Shown piece after piece: positions 22,251 to 35,019 of a stretch of 64,000 nucleotides of DNA (positions are counted from its first letter, which is position 1; the number at the start of each line of letters is the position of its first letter). Both the position numbers and the translations under genes were made by a program. Under the pieces are notes generated by a model. It made no database searches. It was given only the letters and a program-made list of their open reading frames with translations, and was not told the origin of the DNA. Origin of the DNA: Steromphala cineraria (Eukaryota; Mollusca; Gastropoda; Trochida; Trochidae); NCBI GenBank assembly GCA_916613615.1, contig OU744736.1, forward strand, positions 12,907,724 through 12,971,723, in the 5' to 3' direction.

Positions 22251-22411
22251 GATCTTTTTATAGCATGTGATGATTCAAAGTCAGACTGAACGGCTTTGAC
22301 GAAGGGGTCACATTTGTTTAATCCGGCCTTCGATGCCACAAAAGGTGTGCTTATTTGTTGAAAGCTGAGACACCTTATTGGAACTCTCTATTGTTTATAT
22401 TTTCTAGCTAC

Positions 22412-22661
22412 GCTCATGCAGTATTCTATGATGCAGGTAATTTGATATCAATATATATTTCGGTGCTTGAAGAACATACTCCGAAACTTGAAAAAAACTT
22501 ATCGAAATATTTTAGTCATTCATTGTTTACACTATTCTTAGCAATAGATAAAATTCTAGATGGGAATTGACTCCTACGCGACACTGCTTTTAGAATTTTT
22601 CAGGTACAAGGCTGTCCAAATCGATTAAAGTGCATAAGCATTGGTGAGTAAAAGTTAGGAA
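22412..22661 (+). other. Two mini-exon-like segments
   Basis: A 29-base segment (22413-22435) after TTTTCTAG and before GTAATTTG, and a 40-base segment (about 22604-22643) after TTTTTCAG and before GTGAGTA, look like small exons. The second could read VQGCPNRLKCISI. No upstream or downstream partner is found, so chance splice motifs are the simplest explanation. Confidence 0.2.
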
Positions 22662-22747
22662 ATCAATGGAGTGATTTTAAAAAGCGTAATTACTTAAGTG
22701 AAATCTTTTTTAAACGAAGTACTCAGGTACGGTATCTAATGCTTTTT

Positions 22748-22975
22748 TTAAAGGGACAGTCCTATCGGGATATTTTGTGGAAACAAAATTCAAGAGTACT
22801 TAACTATTTATACTTATATATGATTATTACATGATTATTTCAGGCTGTTATATGATAGTAAGGGTAACATTTCAGTTGTTCTAGATTGAACAATTGGACA
22901 AAGAATAGAATGCATCAACGTATCCTCTTGAACTTCGTTTACACAAAACATACCGCGATAGGACTGTCCCTTTAA
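22748..22975. mobile_element. MITE family 2, TTAA-flanked
   Basis: TTAA, then AGGGACAGTCCTATCG at the left, and CGATAGGACTGTCCCT then TTAA at the right. At 228 bp it is non-coding. It shares the TTAA target and the AGGG-CAGT outer bases with family 1, but not its interior. Confidence 0.9.
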
Positions 22976-25275
22976 GTGTAGCATCATTATCGTCGCGAAT
23001 AATCCTAATTGTAACATTTGAATTGTATTTACATCATGAAGCGCCATCAGCATTAGGAAACAAATTCTTAAATCGTTGAAGATTGTACAAGCCTTGAGGT
23101 TTAGTAGGTTCATAGAGAACAGGATAGACATAAAAGAACGTTCGATTGGAGCAATATACTGGTTAATTATGACGAGAAGTTAAGTGTTATCTTGTTGTAA
23201 CCATGTACACCCCAGCGAGTTCCTTGGGCGGACGTGTTGCACCATTATGTTATGATGTTACTCAGAAGGCGATTTTATGATCGTGTAACTTTTTATACAT
23301 AAAGGTTGACAATGGGTTACAAATGCTGCAAATGAAAACCTTGTATCTGTTTTCGACTATTGGGGTCAACCTTTGTCAACGCTTGCATATGTGGCTCATT
23401 GTCCACCATTAATATTTAAATATATAGTAATCAAGTGGAATCCCAAAGATATTTTATGTATTTTACTCAATGTTACGTTCTTTCCGGTACATTTGAGAGT
23501 ACAGTTTTGATGCAGAAAGGCTTAAACCTGAGCGTTAGGTATAAATCCCAGAGCAATGCAGGATTTAGAGTTGAAAGCACTGCAAGACAGTTGCAAATTA
23601 TATTTCTAAAAGTTTCCGCAAACTCATAATTATGATCTTACAAAATATAATGATTCATACTGATTATCTGAAGTAATAAAATAAGTTTCATGGATAGAAG
23701 AGAAACGTTTATTCATTCGAGGAAGAGAATTGAATTGTTCGTGGAGCTTACCTGAACATGGTACTTTAGTTTGATAAATCCTTGTTTTGTTCCTTTTAAA
23801 AAGGAATGTCTTGCAATTAGTCACGTTTGTCTTTCTTATCGTGAGATAAACATCATTGGACGTAGTAAATGTGGAACGCTGTTTTAAAATACAATCTTAA
23901 TAACAAGCTTAAAGGAACTATCAATACTATCAATTTCAAAGTTCTAAAGTTTGAAATACCATTGTTCTTATTGAAGGTTTGGCGCATGACATGCTCGTCG
24001 GAAGAAGTTTAGAACAACGTTTTATCATAAGTAAAATGTACATGGATGGTTTTTAATATTTTCTAATTTAGTTCTGGTAAAAAGCTAAATTGAAACTGTT
24101 TTAATAGTCAAAAGAAGAAATCAACCAATCAGCATTTAGTATGAGTGTATATTTTGGGAATATTTCGATGCTACTTGTTCAGAATGCTTTCAAATTCAGA
24201 AAGCACTGTATTTTATTTTTACATTCTATTATTTGTAGAAGCTTTTGAAGAGTTTTGTTACCTGTGAAATCTGTTTGATATTTTGTTAGAAAACTCAAAA
24301 TGTAAAGTGCATTTTAGGCTTAGTTCCACTTGTCTACGAAAATGGCTGATGCTTTCTTAATGCTTCGACGTCTCTGATGAATGAGTGAATGAGGCAAAAT
24401 TTCTTATAGGGACTTTAGGGTTAATCCATTTTGTAGAATACATAAAAAACCTTTCGCAAACCACTCTTTCAATCTTGATGATCTTGTTTTTCAACAAATA
24501 TATGATCATTGCTGAATATCGAGAATACCCGTAATCGAATTAATCATGGCACATCTTGGTTTACACATATCCCAATGCAACGCTGTTTCAACTGGATTAC
24601 GACTTACGAAGATATTTCAGGAGCATTCTAGCAAGTTGAACAAATATTGCAAGTTTTTATGAACAATATAATTTTTATATACAACTTCTTTGTCAGACAA
24701 TAGCTTATAATAATAATAGTCTGTCTAATAATAAACCTATTGTCTCATAAGGAAGTTGTTCATCCATAAACACTTGTTATATCTGACAAATTTCTGTTTG
24801 TAAATTAATCATTAACAAGTGTTAGATTGTACGATATGAAAAATATCCGATCTTATTCAAGAAATGATCTAATTGATACGATTTGAGTTTTTCCCACACC
24901 AAAGCTCTTATTTTTCATAAGAAATAGAGAAATACGTAATCTCTTGCAACGAATAAACAAATAAACAACATGTTTTATTACATTGTCAGCCCCTATGTGG
25001 TAAAACAAACATAACATTAAATAATACATGGATTTTCTGTACACTTTGTCGATAAGTTGATATTATAATGCTTTTGGACTGATGATAGAAAGACAAGTTT
25101 TCTTCGACGATAATGAAAATAAAATTATATCTATGGTTGTTCAATGCCTCCCTTAATTACAACGTCTTTTATTTAGAAGTTTTCTTGTCAATGTATTCTT
25201 AATGCTCTCAAATCAATATGATTAAATCTGACAGTATTACCATGGAAACACACATGACCACGATTTCTGTTTTAT
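22976..25275. other. Intergenic, 3' of the myomodulin gene
   Basis: AT-rich sequence apart from the hairpins at 24.64-24.82 kb. A 16-base inverted pair AAAGGTTGACAATGGG / CAACCTTTGTCAAC lies near 23302-23380. No open frame with splice or family support is seen. Confidence 0.5.
24640..24823. repeat. Compound hairpins, ACAACTTC arms
   Basis: ACAACTTCTTTGTCAGACAATAG near 24681 is inverted, with few mismatches, at CTATTGTCTCATAAGGAAGTTGT near 24750. The pairing extends outward through CAAGTTTTTATGAACA. A second pair, AACACTTGTTA / TAACAAGTGTT (about 24768 and 24813), follows. Likely an old foldback element. Confidence 0.65.
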
Positions 25276-25290
25276 ACTTGGAATGCTGCA

Positions 25291-25296
25291 TTTATT
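25291..25296 (-). terminator. Poly(A) signal of the myomodulin gene
   Basis: AATAAA on the minus strand, about 75 bases after the TGA stop. GT-rich sequence follows on the minus strand, as expected for a cleavage site. A second candidate lies near 25168. Confidence 0.65.
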
Positions 25297-25369
25297 CCAT
25301 GAAGCGGTTGTAATGGGTTTAACGGGGAGGGACGGAAACTGCCGAAAGTTCCCGAATATTGCTTAAAGT

Positions 25370-26163
25370 TCACTGGGTTGAAGCAGCAGTGTCTTGTTGC
25401 ACCGTTTCGCTTGATCGCTTGCCAAGACGAAGCATTCCGAGTGCCCTCTTCTCTTCTCCTTCTGCTTGGTCATCTTCACGTTTTCCCAAACGCAGCATGC
25501 TCATTGGTCGCTTTCCAAGTCGGAGCATGTTCATTGGTCGTTTTCCGAGACGGAGCATGCTCATGGGTCGCTTTCCAAGACGAAGCATGCTCATTGGGCG
25601 TTTTCCGAGACGCAACATGCTCATTGGTCGCTTTCCAAGACGGAGCATACTCATTGGGCGTTTTCCGAGACGGAGCATGCTCATTGGTCGCTTTCCAAGA
25701 CGGAGCATACTCATTGGGCGTTTTCCGAGACGAAGCATACTCAGAGCTCTTTTTTCCTCGTCACCTTCTGGAACGTTTTCTTCAATCTCTTTCTCCTCAA
25801 GTGCTTGTTTCAAATATTCCTCAAAGTCTTCATTTTCAATTTCTTTTCCAAATCGTGGGAGAGCAACAGCCCTTTTTTCTTCAGTAGACCGCCTATAACG
25901 GCCCCCTTCCGTGCGCATGTAATCGTCTTCACCGTTTAATGTTTCTGGGGCATAGACATAACCGTCACTATCTACATTATACAAATACTCGGAGAGGTCA
26001 TCACCGCTTGGTGACGATCTTCCAAGACGCAGCATGTTTAGGCCACGTTTGCCCAAACGCAGCATCTGAAGACCACGGCCCAGCCTCAACATGTTCAAGC
26101 CTCTCTTCTCTCTCGACTCCGGCTCTGAGGGACTAGCAGCATCGTTCTGTTCTTCTGTTAAAC
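25370..26163 (-). CDS. MYOMOD1: Myomodulin neuropeptide precursor, terminal exon
   Basis: Encodes residues 21-284 of a precursor whose peptides act on molluscan muscle and neurons after cleavage and C-terminal amidation. In order: an acidic leader; [19 protein letters not shown] and GLNMLRLGR; an acidic Tyr-rich spacer; [10 protein letters not shown]; a Glu-rich spacer; [10 protein letters not shown]; six [20 protein letters not shown]; one more [31 protein letters not shown]; and a short tail to TGA. That is 13 MLRL-Gly units, seven of them exact PMSMLRL-amide (Aplysia myomodulin A). Most end in GKR; two end in a single Arg. The acceptor reads TTTCTATCTTCAG. The exon starts with two bases of a Gly codon, so the frame is open 5' of the first apparent initiator. 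It fits exon 1 at 59.2 kb in phase. Confidence 0.97.
25483..25753 (-). repeat. 30-bp coding peptide repeats with 60-bp dimer periodicity
   Basis: Nine consecutive 30-base units encode [16 protein letters not shown]. Synonymous codons alternate: Leu-Gly-Lys-Arg is written with GGA-AAA in one unit and GGA-AAG in the next (plus-strand CGTTTTCCGAGACG against CGCTTTCCAAGACG). The array behaves as 60-base dimers, so expansion moved two peptides at a time. Confidence 0.9.
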
Positions 26164-26719
26164 CTGAAGATAGAAACGAACTCTAAGTGAACATGGAAAT
26201 GGACATGTGAGCAGTTCTGTCAAACATGTAGATGATCATATAAATTTATAGATTTGGATTCTCACTAATAGATCATGAAATAATGATCACCTTTAGAGGT
26301 TAACTTACAGCGAAACGATTTTTGTATGTTATCTTTATGATAATACGAGGCACGACAAAACATTTCAACATCCGTAAAAGTCGTCCAACGTTCGAACGCT
26401 GGATCAACCCTGTTTAAGATGACAATTGATGTAAAATCGAAGTATTAGATGCACAGCTTTATACCAGCTCTTGTTATCTTTGGACCAGAGTTTATGAAAT
26501 TTTATATTTGATATTTAGTGTATCAAATGTTTCTTTTCAAACACGCCCATTACAAATACAATATTATTTTTGCGAATCATTGTTATCATCGCATTGTTGT
26601 ATGTCTTAATCATCATCGTTATTACTAGAAGTAGAAGAGGAATCGTATTATTTGTAGTAGATACATAAGTTGCAGTAATAGTATTTTAGTAATAGAACTA
26701 TTGGTATCAGTAATGATGA

Positions 26720-27295
26720 TATAAGCAGTAGAAGAAGAAGTTGCAGTTGTAGTAGTTCCGAAACAGAAGTATTAGTTGAATATTGGTACAATTAGTAGAA
26801 GAAGGAGTTGCAGTTGTAGTAGTTCAGTAACAGAAGTATTAGTTAAATATTGGTAGAATTAGTAGAAGAAGAAGGAGTTACACTTGTAGTAGTTCCGAAA
26901 CAGAAGTATTAGTTGAATATTGGTACAATTAGTAGAAGAAGGAGTTGCAGTTGTAGTAGTTCAGTAACAGAAGTATTAGTTAAATATTGGTAGAATTAGT
27001 AGAAGAAGAAGGAGTTACACTTGTAGTAGTTCCGAAACAGAAGTATTAGTTGAATATTGGTACAATTAGTAGAAGAAGGAGTTGCAGTTGTAGTAGTTCA
27101 GTAACAGAAGTATTAGTTAAATATTGGTAGAATTAGTAGAAGAAGAAGGAGTTACACTTGTAGTAGTTCCGAAACAGAAGTATTAGTTGAATATTGGTAC
27201 AATTAGTAGAAGAAGGAGTTGCAGTTGTAGTAGTTCAGTAACATAAGTATTAGTTGAATATTGGTAGAATTAGTAGAAGAAGAAACATTGCAGTA
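26720..27295. repeat. 137-bp higher-order minisatellite
   Basis: About four copies of a 137-base unit; the TTCCGAAACAGAAG block recurs at about 26757, 26894, 27031 and 27168. Each unit has two 68-69-base halves: one with TTCCGAAACAG and GTACAATTAG, the other with TTCAGTAACAG and GTAGAATTAG. AGTAGAAGAAGGAGTT links them. Copies are near identical. It lies about 560 bases inside the intron from the peptide exon. Confidence 0.95.
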
Positions 27296-30200
27296 GTATC
27301 AGTAGTAGTGGAAGGAGGAGTAGTATAACTATTACAACTTTAACTATGTTAAGCTTTAACTCCACATCACTATAACAAAGGGAAGTATTGCACTACCCAG
27401 TGCAGTCGTGTGAATGATCCCTGCGTAATTGTCCTCTCAGTCTTGCACCCGATGTCACGCGTTTATTGACAAAGGATTATCGCAGTGGCGATATCAAAAT
27501 ACGTCTATATTAAGCATCTTATGAATGTCTTTAGCCTCTGGCTTGGGGATTTATAAACTCTGTAGACTGTTATCTGTCGCAGACAAATCTCACATGGCCG
27601 TAAACCATTTCCAGAATGTGATCACAAGGACTAAAGCCCATGAAGAGAGAAGCAGGGGGAAGCAAGGACTATCATGATTTACATCTAATCCCATTCATCG
27701 AGATTCTATCACCCTATAATGGGACAACATTTCATAGGAATAAATGTCAATAGAACATCCAGGTGACTTGGAACTTCAATAAATTTACTATCAATAAAGT
27801 CATGTTGAGGGGGTTAATTATTTGATTCAAACTGACCTATCGCCCGTGGCCAGGTCCTGACAATCTGGAACCAATTACAGAACACGGAATCGTAATTGGG
27901 CGTTTTCGACCTGTTCCTGGGGGATGGAGTGTGTTTGAGTCACGAACAATACAGCAGGGGCAGAAGAAAACACGTGTTTAATTCAACGTTGCTGGACCTT
28001 GGGTGAGAAAATAAACGAACATATTGTTAACCTGAATGTGCTCAACTCATTAATTTCTGAGTTTAGTAAGGTGAGGAAAGTAATTTCATACCAACACTTC
28101 AACTGAAAAGACGGGTAATGATATATTCACTTTCTGAGTTTTTTTTAATTGGGCGATCGTGGTAATTTTATATCAACATTTGAAACGTAAAGATAATCAT
28201 GCATTTTTTCTGTTCTCCTGGAACGGCAAACAAGGCCTTTAATTTAGACCACACCCTTTCTTCAAAAATTAATGTTCGATTATGATTTTCGCGCACTTTA
28301 GCACCAGACAAAGATAGAAATTAGTAAAAAGCAGAAACGGAAGTTTCATAGTTCGTCATGCGTAGTTTTCGTTAAGACCATAGCTGAGATACTTATCACG
28401 CTACAGTATAATGATATTATTAATAATCTTTCACTGTTTCCTTATCTTGCGTTGATAACATGTGCGCGAATAGGCGACCATCTTGCTGATAATAGCACAT
28501 AATATTAGAAGTCATAGGAAATACATGTATAATACAGAAACACAAATGTGAGTATCTCTGTGAAATACCAGGGCACTTAAATTACCTTGATTGACTACTT
28601 TAACTACCTATATTTATAGATGAAAAAAAGCCTGGAAATTGTCCAGTTGGCGTCGCCAAACAATGTTAATGGCATGTCGGTTTCTTGGACACAGAACATC
28701 TCTCAGAGGAATATGTCAATTAAATTCTTGAAAACCCTTGCAGTCACCTGCAGTTCTTGGACAGTTCATTGATTAGTACTCTTAGTTCAGGACTGTCACA
28801 AATATGTTCACGTTGTTGACGTAAAATAAATACGTACTTGAAGATATGTTGTTTTTTAAACTGCAACACCGAGATTTATTCTGTTTCATGCAGTTCAAGA
28901 CTTTTAGTGTTTTTATAATGGCGATATAGATAGCGTAAACCTTCTGACAAAAACTAATTTGAAAGGATAAGATTGAGCTGTGATGCATATATTTAAATGG
29001 ACTAGAAATCCATAGACAAATTAACCATATATCATATAGACACATGTAAAGATGATGACCTTTAGACGTTATGCAACTTGTTCGTTCATAATCATAAAGC
29101 TAATAAGTGCATATAGGTATCTTTTCATAAATGCAACAAAATGTGCCTTTATGAGGTGTTCAATTTTAAAATATATTATGCATACGGATGTTAATCACAC
29201 TGTTACCTAAATGTATGTCTAATTCAACCATTGGAAAGGTTCAATAAAAGTATCAGTCTCAGATGAATTAAAGGTAGAAGAAATTATTCAGTCTCTGTCT
29301 GATCACCATCTACTATTGATTATTTAGCTTTAATAAAAAACTTTAATATCATCACGAATGCTAATCACAACAACGAATTCTCTTTAGCAGCAATGTCAGT
29401 AATGCATTACATCGAATTTTACATAAATCATTATTCATAAACCTTAATAACTTCTAAAACCACCGAAACGAATTTCAAAATACATTTGTTATATCAGATT
29501 GTTCAACCAATTCATTCAACAAATCAAGAGTCGATTAAGGCCGAAATGCCATCCTAAAACCATTCATCCATTCTAAAACGATGATATAAAAACAAAAATT
29601 TAAAGTCCATTCGTTATCTTGTATTCATCAACCAACTCCTACAAATACAACTTTTACTACACGCATTAATGTCAGGGCTGGATATATTTTGATCACAGTT
29701 GCATACAGTCACAGTCAAGTGCCCTTTAATTGGGGGTCCTCTTGGGTCGTGTATGAATACATCGTTAGAACTCCCAAATGGGACATACTTCGTACATGGA
29801 ACACAACACTAAAGCGTCTATTTAGACGATCTCTGAAGAGAAGTCCGTATGGGTTGTTCATTACAAACAAATTCTCTAAGGGACCAAACAAAGTGTTTTA
29901 GGTCGGACAGTGATTAAGTATACCTATTTGGAGGATTGAGGGCTAACAACTGATGTTTCGCCCAATTAGACAATTCACGCGTGGTAGCTCTTATAAAGGG
30001 TGATTTAGATTACATACTCTGGTTTGTCCTCAAGCTTGACAAGTGTAACCATGGGGCTTTATTTTCTGAACTGATTGACAAATTATGAAATACATGTAGA
30101 ATAGTTTGTTGCGAGAATCCTGTCAGGGGTGAATCGAATTGTTATTAACGCTAGTATTCCGGCAGCACTTAACCATGTAATAGATGTCTGTTATTCAGTG

Positions 30201-31912
30201 AACCTTTGATTGTAGTTATCTTAGTTCAACAATGTTTGGAGGTTTGATGTTACTTTTGATGTTAAACACTCTCATTAAAAAGTCTGATGGTGAATTATGG
30301 AAATGTTTTCCAATAATTTGAATATAGCATAGCCAGGCTCATGTCTGGGAATCCTTATAGTTGCATTTCGTTCCATGTTTAAAATGAAAGTAATTATATA
30401 TCAACAAGAAAATGTTAAGATTAAGTGATGAAAATGTTGTAAGTCATCCATCATCAAAATAATGACCTTGATTATGATCATGATAGGCGTACAGCATGAG
30501 CATTATTTGCACTACTAGGAACTCGCAGGTCAAGATTTCCAAAAAAATTTGTCTTTTTGGACATTAAAACATTATTGATTCAGGAATTTTGTTTGCATTT
30601 GAGAGATGAAAAAAAACCGCTTTCGAAAAGACATTCCTTGGAACGATTGATTTTATTAGAGTTCACGAACTTTCAGCGAGGCAATCGCTTAATCAATTTC
30701 GTTCCACAAATAATATTATGATAGCAACTGCATATATGCAGACACTGATATAAGGACCGTTCATATCATTCATCTTAAGCATAAAAAAGTATACGCTTCA
30801 CGTCATTACATTGTATTTAGTATTGTGACATGAGGTGTTATAGTTAAAAAAGAGTTGTTCACTGAAGCGTTTTGACTCCAGAAAAAGGCCTTGTTGCATT
30901 TTAAAAAAATATTTTGCTTGCCTAACAAATTCATCAAACGAAAAGTCCTTTTCGAAGTATGTCATTTTCATTTACGAAAGATTATAACCACGATATCCCT
31001 TAACTTCAGTCTGTGTACATCGTTGTAAAGCAAAAGCGACATATTGGGCGTAATGTATCAAAATCTGACGCCACAGAAACAGTCCTAACACTTTTGGAAA
31101 CATCAATATTCAATTATAAAGTAATACTTTCAGAGAGTACGTCAAATTCAAAAGATAAATGTGGCCTTAAATGATAATGTGGCAATAAAAGTTATATTTA
31201 CGTTACATTTTAAAACCAAAAACTGGTCTTAAATGATATTGTGGTAATAATATTATAGAATCATAAAATGAAACGTTGCAATACGCTTGCATGTCATGAT
31301 TCGTAGAGGCGCATCACAATTGAGACTAAGGAGGTTTACGACATGCACACAAGTTCCACATGAGGTCAGATGCTATGGAGCTGTCATCTAAATCTCTAAC
31401 ATCTCTAACGCCTTAAGATTCACATCGTACATATTGCAATTGATCCATCTAAATTACATCATTCTTGAGCGCCCGAGGCCCGTGGCGAGTTCCTATTCAT
31501 TTGACGCGAGCAGGCTACTTCCGCGATGAAACTACAAGCGGGGTGTAAGTACGGAATCAGGAAGCATGCGGAATAACAGACAAACCCTCTGGAGTGGGCA
31601 ATATTACATCCATGTTTCTGGAATAGGGGGATATTCGTCTGACATTCAGAGACATATTCTGACATTATTAGTTATTTCCCAAGGTCTTCGGAAGAACGGT
31701 ATTGGTCTGCCAACAAGTTCAGTACGACGGGCATACAAGTTTATATATGGCATTCTTACTCAAACTTTAGGAGTAATAGAACAAATATGTAATATTATCT
31801 TAATGTGCATACCTTGTTCTTTCATTTTAATGGCAGTTGATAGTGATATTTCTGGAATTCGCGATGTGATTCTTATATTGATTATTATTTTAAAGAAATA
31901 AGCAATCTTAGG

Positions 31913-32121
31913 TTAAAGGGGCAGTAGCACGTTTTTAGGGGGAATATAAGGTGATGTCAGGAAAATGAAAATTAATGGCCTCAATTGAAAGACATTGTAA
32001 ATAAACTAAATGGAGCAGTAATAATTCAAATATATAACGTAAAGTTTAGCCATGCGATTGCTTTTTCTTACACAAAATCAATTAAAGGTGTTCACACAAA
32101 ATAGCCGCCAGTGGATTTTAT
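31913..32121 (+). mobile_element. MITE family 1, copy 4 (truncated)
   Basis: TTAA plus AGGGGCAGTAGCACG, the GGGGGAATATAAGG block and the TTAAAGGTGTTCACACAAAA hallmark are present. The copy stops after GTGGATTTTAT, so the right half and right TIR are lost. Confidence 0.9.
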
Positions 32122-32339
32122 AGATAGCCTCCTTCTGTTGAATATATTAATAATATATTATATAAATATATAATCTACTTTCAGGGAAATTGAAATAAAA
32201 CGATATCAAGATTTTATAGACTGTGTAGAAAGTGTCGATTTAGATTCCACGTACGATAACATACACACAAAAGGAAAATAAAAACAACGATCGTCACGAA
32301 CGAATTATAAACGGAAGCAACTATAACGTCCAAATACAC

Positions 32340-32570
32340 AGCACTACATTAACACCGTCATACAAATTGAAACGAAACACTTTTGGGTTTGATAAGAGTC
32401 ACAAATGGTACAGATATTTGATGTTTTAGCTCTCGGGTTGAATTATCCATTATAACACCTCACTCTCACAAGCATACAAAGTGAAACTTGAAACCTCTGC
32501 GTATGAAAAAGCCACAATTGGTGAAGAAATTTGATGTTTTTGGCACTCACACTACAAGTGTCCTTTCCTA
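32340..32570 (+). repeat. Degenerate tandem duplication, about 120-bp period
   Basis: CATACAAATTGAAACGAAAC ... ATATTTGATGTTTTAGCTCTC is echoed by CATACAAAGTGAAACTTGAAAC ... AAATTTGATGTTTTTGGCACTC. Divergence is high; recognised by eye. Confidence 0.5.
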
Positions 32571-35019
32571 GAGAGGACTGATACTTAAGGGGAGCGTAAA
32601 TACTGACAACGATTGGGATGAAAGAACGTGATGGGGAATAAATTACAACGGTCAACAAGTGACCCTTATAATTCCCAATGGTCGGTTGGACGTTATCTGA
32701 CCACACTCAAGAGATGGAATTATTTCTACTGAAGATAACCAAATCCTCAGATAGGATTCCAATCTATCACTGGCTTCTCGTTACAGGATTATTCCCTTTC
32801 AGATAAAGCTCACACGTTCTTGGTTGCAGTGTTATTCAATAATCAACTCATTTTTCAGAGCTCCTGTGTCATTTGAAAATTACTAAATGGGGATATTTCT
32901 CTATTTATTAACTCAATTGTTATTTGTTTTGTGAGAGTTAAGTGTTGCGAAAGACTGGCGATTATTGGTAAATAAAAACTTGGAAATTAATTTGTATGAT
33001 AAATTTCATATCACTATCGAGTTCGTTATATTTAAAACTTGATTTTTTTTCGCAGTCCTATCAAATTGGGGAACAGGGAATTTAAAAGAAAACTTGACAT
33101 GCTTAAATAATTGCTTCTTCATTTCTTATCATATTTTTAGATACTAATTTCCTAACTTTTAAATGGTAATTAACATCAATAAATTTTATGAAGAGAGTCA
33201 ATGTAGTAATTTTAAATTGGTTCTAAATATATGTAATTACCAATGTAGTCATGATTGAAACATAACTATGCAAGCATGTTATAATCATTATACTCTGGGA
33301 AACCTATTTCAATGAGTTATTAGAATATAACGAGCTAGCATTAATTTGATGCACACATGTGATAAGTAAATTATGATTTGCATGTCCAATACCAATTTGA
33401 AGTCACATAATTTTTATTTTCTATTCAAAATGGCGTGTTTTTGTACTCACATATTACATATGAATTGATCGTACAAAATATTGTGTAAGACAAATACAAT
33501 TCAACGTTGATACAAATCGCATACCATCGTCAACAATATAGTTACAAATCGAATGCAAACTTTCCTAAGGCGCTGTAAATGCTTTTTGTGTAAATGCACT
33601 AAAATCAAGCCCTGCTTAAGCTCGAAGCTAACCCTTTCTGCCATAGTTATGGGCCTAATTGACCGTAAGTTCATGTCTGGGGCAAATAACATCGACTTTG
33701 AAGGATGCACTGCAAACACTTTCAGACTTCTTGTCCATTCTCAAATTCAACAAGAACAGACGCTTAATCGTTAGTTTGTCAAATTGACAGATTTATGCAT
33801 TTATTACACGCCAATTACATCATTAACGTCGGACAATGTTGCAAATATCGCGCCATCTGTAACGATATTGACTTGTAGCATAGTGATAGAAGCTCTCTTG
33901 TAGGCAATTTGACACTGGAAGTCAATAACTGCCATAATTCTTTGACTGCTGCAAACATCTCCACTTGCCTGCACGTATGGTGTAGCACGGCATATATCAT
34001 TATACGAATTCAACATTTCAAAGTGTTATTTATGCCAACGTCTTTGTCAGCGTCAATATAAGCTTATGATCACACAGTGCATAATGATTGATCCTTAATT
34101 AGTATCAACGTTACACAGTGATATTTATATGAACGCCACTTCTCTGAAGACGTTTAAACTTATTATAGAACATTGGAAAGAGTTATATGAACGAGGTTAT
34201 AAACGTTACAAAACGATTTAAATGTGAACATAATTTGGTTTCGGAACTGTACGGTTATCAATGCACGTATCAAAGAATCATGCCAAATTTGTCTATCAAT
34301 GTGGACGCCATTATTATGTTTGCAGACCTCTGAACTTAACCGTAACCTTAACTTAATTCTATCATACCAGATATATTTTGAGCGTAACAAACGCCATTCA
34401 TTTTCGTACTGAACATAACCAAAAAATCGCCAATAAAATGTGTGTATGTATATGCAGAACTTTCATTTTATCATCGCAGCTTGGAATTTAACCAAAGTTG
34501 ACATTATAATATATTTGCATGAGTTGATATTAGCATTTTATTAACATTAAGGTCATAATGTTTTCAGAACTGTCTTTAGATAATTGTATCTCAAATAGAA
34601 GTATTCAGCAAATGTTCACAACCAAATGAAACTGCAGTCATATGTTAACGCAATTTGTCTGTAGAACTTCTAGTATTTATTGAATAATTGCACTAAGTGC
34701 ACTTAGATAGGATTATAAAAAAAAATTCTCAGCGTATCTCCTTATCTATCTATATATCTTATCTATCCGTGTATCATTATAACCAATACACATAAGCCAC
34801 AGTTGACCTTGATGTTAGAGACTGAATGTATGGGAACAAACGGACATTCAGTTGATTTTAATTTTATCTTGTAATGCAAGTCAGACCGGTAACGACAATA
34901 TGCAGACGTGATAAGTGTTCATATTGCTACTATTGCTCTTCACATATTTCCATAACTTGACCTTGAATGATAATTCCGTAGTCGCTGAGTTCCAGGGACT
35001 AAATGAAGATTATTACCTA

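Noticed and set aside
25359..25939. Three long plus-strand frames opposite the peptide exon
   Set aside because: All are antisense or shifted readings of the MLRLGKR repeats; the minus strand makes biological sense with dibasic sites and Gly amide donors.
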